Origin: an uncultured Francisella sp.
GTDB lineage: Bacteria; Pseudomonadota; Gammaproteobacteria; Burkholderiales; Neisseriaceae
Direction: 5' to 3'
NCBI GenBank assembly: GCA_943913655.1
Contig: CALTZA010000010.1
Coordinates: forward strand, 1 to 46,638
DNA length: 46,638 nucleotides
The notes beneath the pieces are model-generated. The model ran no database searches and was not told the origin of the DNA. It saw only the letters and a list, made by a program, of their open reading frames with translations. Both the position numbers and the translations under genes were made by a program. Of the stretch, positions 42,479-46,638 are shown in pieces (the stretch's first letter is position 1; each line of letters opens with the position of its first letter).

Positions 42479-43894
42479 CTACTTTCTCTTCTTTATTTTA
42501 TTGCTAAGATATTCTGGTTCTAAGGCAAGTAATAGGCCAAAGTATTTGATAGCGCTACTTAAATAAAATGAGCGTGGGCTAAACTGCTTTGCTACAAAGC
42601 AAGTTAAGATGCAGCAGATAAGTAGCCAGAAAAGAATGGAGATGCTTAAGGTCATCTCGACTACAATAATGCTAGCAGTTAAAGGAGACTGGGTCACAGC
42701 TGCCAAAAAAGCAGCCATACATAAAAGTACGATAACTTCTGTATCTAAAGGAGCAATGCTAAATAGATTATGCAGTCCAATACCGATTAAACTTCCGATT
42801 GACAAAGAAGGAGTAAAAATACCTCCTGGCAAACCTGCCCAGTAGGAAAAAATACTGGCAGTAAATTTACCCAAAGTTAAACCAGGCACGTACTGCATAT
42901 TACCTAAAAGTGCCTTTTTACTTAGCTCGTAACCAACTCCGTAGGTATCACCATGAAAATAAATGCCGATAGTGGCAACGCCTAGCCCCATTATCCCTGA
43001 GAGTAAAACGGGATGTTTAGAAAAAAAATTTTTGCAACGAGCAGGAGAAATATAGCCGAACCCTTTAATTAATAACTTAGAAAACATACCACCAGTGATG
43101 CCACATACTAAGGCGCATATGAACACCCATATTAACAAATTTTCTTCGTTTTGGGCGCTACCATGAAAAACGGGAAAGTGGGGGTTGTTACCTTCGATAG
43201 CAATGAGGATAAAACCAGAAGCTAAGATGCCAAACATAATTTGTCGTTCCCACTTAAGAGTGGTGAGCTTGCTTAATTCCTCGATAGCGAAAATAATCCC
43301 AGCTAGCGGTGCGTTAAAAGCAGCAGCAATCCCACCTGCAGCGCCCATTGCCAACAAATCATTTTTTTTGAAGCGTCGCTTAACTAAACGGAAGCGATTA
43401 CAAAATTCCCCCCAAGCCAACATGATTGATGCTCCTAGTTGCACAGTGGGACCTTCTCGACCGATAGAAGCACCAAAGATCAACCCTAGGAAAGTAAGGG
43501 GCATTTTAAGTAAGGTGGGAATGAGTCGAAGCAATAATTTTTTTTTAGCCCCATTGGGTTCTATCAGTGAAGCCATTACCTGTGGAATACCACTACCTGC
43601 GGTATACGGTGCCAGACGCATGGTTAAAAAAGTCAGCAGCATAAAACCCGGAGGAATCAAGACAAAAGCCGTAAGAAAATAGTAATGTTCCAGCCAATAA
43701 TGATTAAGTTCAGTAGCATAATCAATCAATTTAGAAAAGCCCAGTGCCACCAAAGAGACGATAGTAGCTCCGACTAACAATAATAAAAAATCATTGGTTT
43801 TACGAAATAGTCGGCGGATTTGGATGACTTTATGTCGTGCACGCTTTATTAATTGATGCGAAATGTCTAGAATAGATCTCATTTTTATTAGCAT
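42479..43894 (-). CDS. clcA: CLC-type chloride/proton antiporter
   Basis: A 471-residue CLC membrane protein. The three ion-binding signatures are present: GSGIPQVMASL, GREGPTVQLGASIM with the gating Glu, and GGIFTPSLSIGSLIG. NAPLAGIIFAIEEL keeps the inner Glu that is typical of proton-coupled exchangers rather than channels. About 12 or more hydrophobic stretches fit the fold. The length is normal for a bacterial protein without CBS domains. It may help with acid resistance, as in E. coli ClcA (inference). Confidence 0.93.
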   Translation of the reverse strand: MLIKMRSILDISHQLIKRARHKVIQIRRLFRKTNDFLLLLVGATIVSLVALGFSKLIDYATELNHYWLEHYYFLTAFVLIPPGFMLLTFLTMRLAPYTAGSGIPQVMASLIEPNGAKKKLLLRLIPTLLKMPLTFLGLIFGASIGREGPTVQLGASIMLAWGEFCNRFRLVKRRFKKNDLLAMGAAGGIAAAFNAPLAGIIFAIEELSKLTTLKWERQIMFGILASGFILIAIEGNNPHFPVFHGSAQNEENLLIWVFICALVCGITGGMFSKLLIKGFGYISPARCKNFFSKHPVLLSGIMGLGVATIGIYFHGDTYGVGYELSKKALLGNMQYVPGLTLGKFTASIFSYWAGLPGGIFTPSLSIGSLIGIGLHNLFSIAPLDTEVIVLLCMAAFLAAVTQSPLTASIIVVEMTLSISILFWLLICCILTCFVAKQFSPRSFYLSSAIKYFGLLLALEPEYLSNKIKKRK

Positions 43895-43943
43895 CTAAAA
43901 AATTTTATTAGAATTGAAAATAAACTGTTACCAGTATAATCTT

Positions 43944-44819
43944 ATGGCTACAAATAATCAAAAACATGTGTTAATGCAACAAATAAGTGAGGTTCTTAAG
44001 AGGCTGGACTTATGGCTACCTGAAAGAAATGAGGCACCTAATTGGCAAGCTATTGCCTATCAATGGCAACGCGTAGGTAGAAAAGGGGTATTGCGTTCGC
44101 TTGCCAATCCGCACACTTTTCCTATAGAAAGATTGGCCAGTATTGATCAACAAGTGAATCAGGTGATTACAAATACCGAACAATTTTTAAAAGGCTACCC
44201 TGCCAACAATATCTTATTGACAGGCGCTCGTGGCACTGGTAAATCTTCTTTGATCAAAGCATTGTTACATCGCTATGCGGCAAAAGGACTTCGCCTAGTG
44301 GAAGTCGATAAAAATGATTTACAAACACTGTCTTATTTGCTTGATTTAGTACAGACTCGGCCAGAGAAATTTATCATTTTTTGCGATGATTTATCGTTTA
44401 AGGATGGAGAGGATAGTTATCAAGCATTAAAAACTGTACTTGATGGAGGATTGATAGCCCAGGCGAGTAATACCCTAATTTACGCTACTTCTAATCGGCG
44501 TCATCTAATGCCTCAGCGCATGATTGACAATATTGCTGACACTGCTGAGGAAGAAGTTTTTCCACGAGAAAATATCGAAGATAAAACCGCATTGGCAGAA
44601 CGCTTTGGTTTATGGTTGACTTTTTATCCCTTCAGCCAGAAAGACTACCTAGCTGCGGTGAAAAGTTGGCTACAGGATCACGATTGTGTATTAGATGATA
44701 TTGTGCAAGATGCCGCCTTAAAGTGGGCACAAGCAAGAGGTAACCGTAGCGGGCGGGTTGCCTGGCAATTTGTATGTGACTGGGTGGGGAAACAACAATT
44801 GCAACAGAATCAGGCTTAA
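43944..44819 (+). CDS. DUF815 AAA-type ATPase
   Basis: A 291-residue P-loop ATPase of the DUF815 family, common in betaproteobacteria and of unsettled function. Walker A is LLTGARGTGKSSLIKAL, Walker B IIFCDDLSF, and a sensor-like ATSNRRHLMP follows. AEEEVFPRENIEDK and LAERFGLWLTFYPF are typical of the family. The frame opens at a TTG (43914). The ATG at 43944 is preferred for size, though neither start has a good ribosome site. It stands alone, diverging from the CLC gene. Confidence 0.85.
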   Translation: MATNNQKHVLMQQISEVLKRLDLWLPERNEAPNWQAIAYQWQRVGRKGVLRSLANPHTFPIERLASIDQQVNQVITNTEQFLKGYPANNILLTGARGTGKSSLIKALLHRYAAKGLRLVEVDKNDLQTLSYLLDLVQTRPEKFIIFCDDLSFKDGEDSYQALKTVLDGGLIAQASNTLIYATSNRRHLMPQRMIDNIADTAEEEVFPRENIEDKTALAERFGLWLTFYPFSQKDYLAAVKSWLQDHDCVLDDIVQDAALKWAQARGNRSGRVAWQFVCDWVGKQQLQQNQA

Positions 44820-44914
44820 AGTATGTAGGGTGGTACTGGTTTGTAATAGCAAGAGAGCGTTGCCCACGTATCAATAAGGAGCAAAGACAGCGCTACTTTC
44901 TATAGTCAAATTTA

Positions 44915-45265
44915 TCAGAACGGTTTTATTTTCACTAAAAATATAATAGTCGCAACTGCCAACATAGACAGAATATAAAAAACCAAAGAGCGTATACCTC
45001 CCTTTGGCGCTTTGGTGGCAAAAACACCCAAAATGATATCCATGATCATGATTAACCAAGTCGCGCTTAAAATGCCACGACCACGGTAGATAGCTAGTAA
45101 AACTCCTGTAAGTAACAATAATGAATCTGTAACTCTACTTAATAGACGCGAGTGATGCGAAATATGATAATCAGGTTGAGTATATAGATTCCAAAATTTA
45201 TAGTTAAAAATAGTCACACTGATAATTGCGATAAGTGGATGGAGATGATAAATGATGGCGTACAT
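44915..45265 (-). CDS. SirB2-family membrane protein
   Basis: A 116-residue membrane protein with four hydrophobic segments. YHLHPLIAIISVTIF and the middle HHSRLLSRVTDSLLLLTGVLLA match the SirB family (first named in Salmonella as a regulator of invasion genes, though the biochemical role is unknown). APKGGIR followed by a last membrane segment is also typical. It is flanked by short spacers without other genes. Confidence 0.75.
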   Translation of the reverse strand: MYAIIYHLHPLIAIISVTIFNYKFWNLYTQPDYHISHHSRLLSRVTDSLLLLTGVLLAIYRGRGILSATWLIMIMDIILGVFATKAPKGGIRSLVFYILSMLAVATIIFLVKIKPF

Positions 45266-45470
45266 TATTTGTTTTTTTACTTAAGTGATCATATCTACAA
45301 CATAAAGTAATAGCAAAATTCTGGCAAATGATTAATTTAAATCAGTATTTTAAAATAGATTCAGATATAGATAAGCGCCCGGAACACTAGAGTCTGTATG
45401 AAACTGTATTATGTTTCTCAATTGTGGCAATCACTAATATTTAATTGAAAGAAAAGAGAGGTATGTTCAT

Positions 45471-46493
45471 TTGAGTGTATTCTCACAGCGTATTGTTGCT
45501 TGGCAAAAGCAATATGGTAGACATGACCTACCATGGCATAGCCATGATCCTTATGCGATCTGGGTTTCTGAAATCATGCTGCAGCAAACTCAAGTAAGCG
45601 TAGTACGAGATTATTTTATACGCTTTATGTATGCATTTCCAACGGTGCAAGCCTTGGCAGCTGCTGAGGAAACGGAAGTGCTGCAGATGTGGGCGGGTTT
45701 GGGATATTATTCTCGAGCTCGTTACCTGCATCAATCTGCTCAAGTTTTAGTGACTGTATATGGCGATAAATTTCCACAAACTAGACAAGCATGGCAAATG
45801 TTAAAAGGCGTAGGAAGGAGTACTGCTGCTGCAATTGTGGCTTTTGCCTTTCAGAAAAGAGAAGCTATTTTGGATGGCAATGTGAAACGTATTTTAGCCA
45901 GAGTATTTTTAATTTATGACATTATCTTTAACTTAAGCACTGAAAGAAAATTATGGACTTTGGCAGAATCATTACTGCCTGATCATAGCAAATTTATGCC
46001 TGCATATACCCAAGGTTTGATGGATTTAGGAGCGAGTATTTGTTTGAAAATAAGACCTTTGTGTTGCAATTGCCCGGTTGCAAATATGTGTGGGGCATAT
46101 CAAGAAAATAAAACTAGTATAATCCCTAATAGAGATAAAAAAATTGAAGTACAAAATATCAATTATTTTTGGCTTTTGCTGTTCAATGATCAGCAAGAGT
46201 TATTAGTTGAAAAACGTTCTAATCAAGGGATTTGGGCAGGTCTCTTTACTCCACCTACTTTTGCAGATGATCATCTGATGTTTCAATGGTTAAATGATCA
46301 AGGCTTATCAACACAAGTATGTTCTATGCCGATCATCAAACATCGACTCACTCATCGGAAATTAAATATTTATCCTTATCAAGTTATACATCCAATTCAA
46401 ACAATCAATAAAAGGCAATTTTATGCTCCCAATCTGTTAAAAAAAATGGCTATTCCCAGGCCATTTAGTCGATTATTACAGCAATATTTTTAG
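45471..46493 (+). CDS. mutY: A/G-specific adenine DNA glycosylase MutY
   Basis: Removes adenine mispaired with 8-oxoguanine. Catalytic Glu34 lies in WVSEIMLQQTQV. The helix-hairpin-helix is LKGVGRSTAAAIVAFAF, with Asp135 in ILDGNVKRILAR. An iron-sulfur cluster is bound by Cys191, 198, 201 and 207. A divergent NUDIX-like C-terminal domain (about 225-340) recognises 8-oxoG. The length of 340 residues is normal. The TTG start is supported by AGAGAGG about ten bases upstream and by the family alignment; the nearby ATG at 45463 is out of frame and stops at once. Confidence 0.95.
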   Translation: MSVFSQRIVAWQKQYGRHDLPWHSHDPYAIWVSEIMLQQTQVSVVRDYFIRFMYAFPTVQALAAAEETEVLQMWAGLGYYSRARYLHQSAQVLVTVYGDKFPQTRQAWQMLKGVGRSTAAAIVAFAFQKREAILDGNVKRILARVFLIYDIIFNLSTERKLWTLAESLLPDHSKFMPAYTQGLMDLGASICLKIRPLCCNCPVANMCGAYQENKTSIIPNRDKKIEVQNINYFWLLLFNDQQELLVEKRSNQGIWAGLFTPPTFADDHLMFQWLNDQGLSTQVCSMPIIKHRLTHRKLNIYPYQVIHPIQTINKRQFYAPNLLKKMAIPRPFSRLLQQYF

Positions 46494-46530
46494 TTCAAAG
46501 AAGAGTTTCTTATAGTTAAGCGAAAAGTGC

Positions 46531-46560
46531 TTGACATATCAAGTGTTGTAAAGATATAAA
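46531..46560 (+). promoter_or_regulatory. Sigma-70-like promoter for a gene beyond the window
   Basis: TTGACA (46531-46536), an 18-bp spacer and TATAAA (46555-46560). About 80 bp of leader remain before the window ends, and no start codon with a long frame is visible in them. Confidence 0.6.
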
Positions 46561-46638
46561 TAGAAAACTCTAGGGTCTAATACGTTAAGGATTTATTGAC
46601 TTATCCTTTAAAATATCTTCTGGCCCTACGATGACCAG

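Noticed and set aside
1..46638. CRISPR arrays, restriction-modification, toxin-antitoxin or known anti-phage systems
   Set aside because: No short regularly spaced repeats and no protein signatures of these systems were seen in any gene of the window.

Overview
The window is AT-rich chromosomal DNA from a Gram-negative bacterium, most likely a betaproteobacterium (Burkholderiales-like) with an eroding genome. The call rests on LPS genes (lpxC, waaC, gmhB, an O-antigen ligase), the metX-metW pair, the DUF815 ATPase, the DUF4743/NUDIX hydrolase, the gmhB-plsC order and a beta-type rsuA. I cannot name a species. No tRNA, rRNA, CRISPR array, transposase or phage gene was seen. At least five housekeeping genes are visibly broken (mpl, ldcA, rsuA, glnB and a fumarylacetoacetate-hydrolase-family gene), which suggests recent relaxation of selection, for example by host restriction.

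Layout. 1-3.3 kb: broken mpl, then mnmE facing lpxC. 3.25-3.58 kb: a very AT-rich spacer with DnaA-box-like 9-mers, a possible replication origin. 3.6-8.2 kb: a tight plus-strand run waaC-etfB-etfA-yigZ-purD. 8.3-13.4 kb: the unusual part, seven copies of a two-gene cassette. Each copy is a small exported glycine-zipper protein (GZ) followed by a small multi-pass membrane protein (MP). Four copies lie on the plus strand and three on the minus strand, facing each other. Only GZ-1, MP-1 and MP-3 are open; the rest are in all stages of decay. 13.7-16.8 kb: a MacA-MacB type exporter. 17-25.3 kb: comEA, a small exported orphan, maeB, broken ldcA, ppk2, a NhaD-like antiporter and argE. 25.3-29 kb: broken rsuA, metX-metW and thyA-folA. 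29-34.5 kb: NUDIX hydrolase, MscS-type channel, an alpha/beta hydrolase without its nucleophile, a broken FAH gene, a PiT-like permease behind a Pho-box-like site, and broken glnB. 34.5-38.6 kb: LPS and lipid genes (ligase, GT25, gmhB, two plsC-like genes). 38.6-46.6 kb: FNT channel, ruvC-ruvA, prfB with its programmed frameshift, ubiE, a CLC antiporter, DUF815 ATPase, SirB2-like protein, mutY, and a promoter for a gene beyond the edge.

The best candidate for an undescribed system is the GZ/MP array. The intact GZ protein has a Sec-type signal and 15 glycines at strict four-residue spacing in two blocks. It is translationally coupled to its MP, sits behind a near-consensus promoter, and lies next to a MacAB exporter, a class that takes substrates from the periplasm. 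By analogy with the glycine-zipper contact-killing (CDZ) proteins of Caulobacter and with membrane immunity proteins of bacteriocins, GZ could be an exported membrane-active effector and MP its immunity partner. One MP copy survives without a working GZ, like an orphan immunity gene. This function is inference. The repeated cassette structure itself is visible in the sequence.
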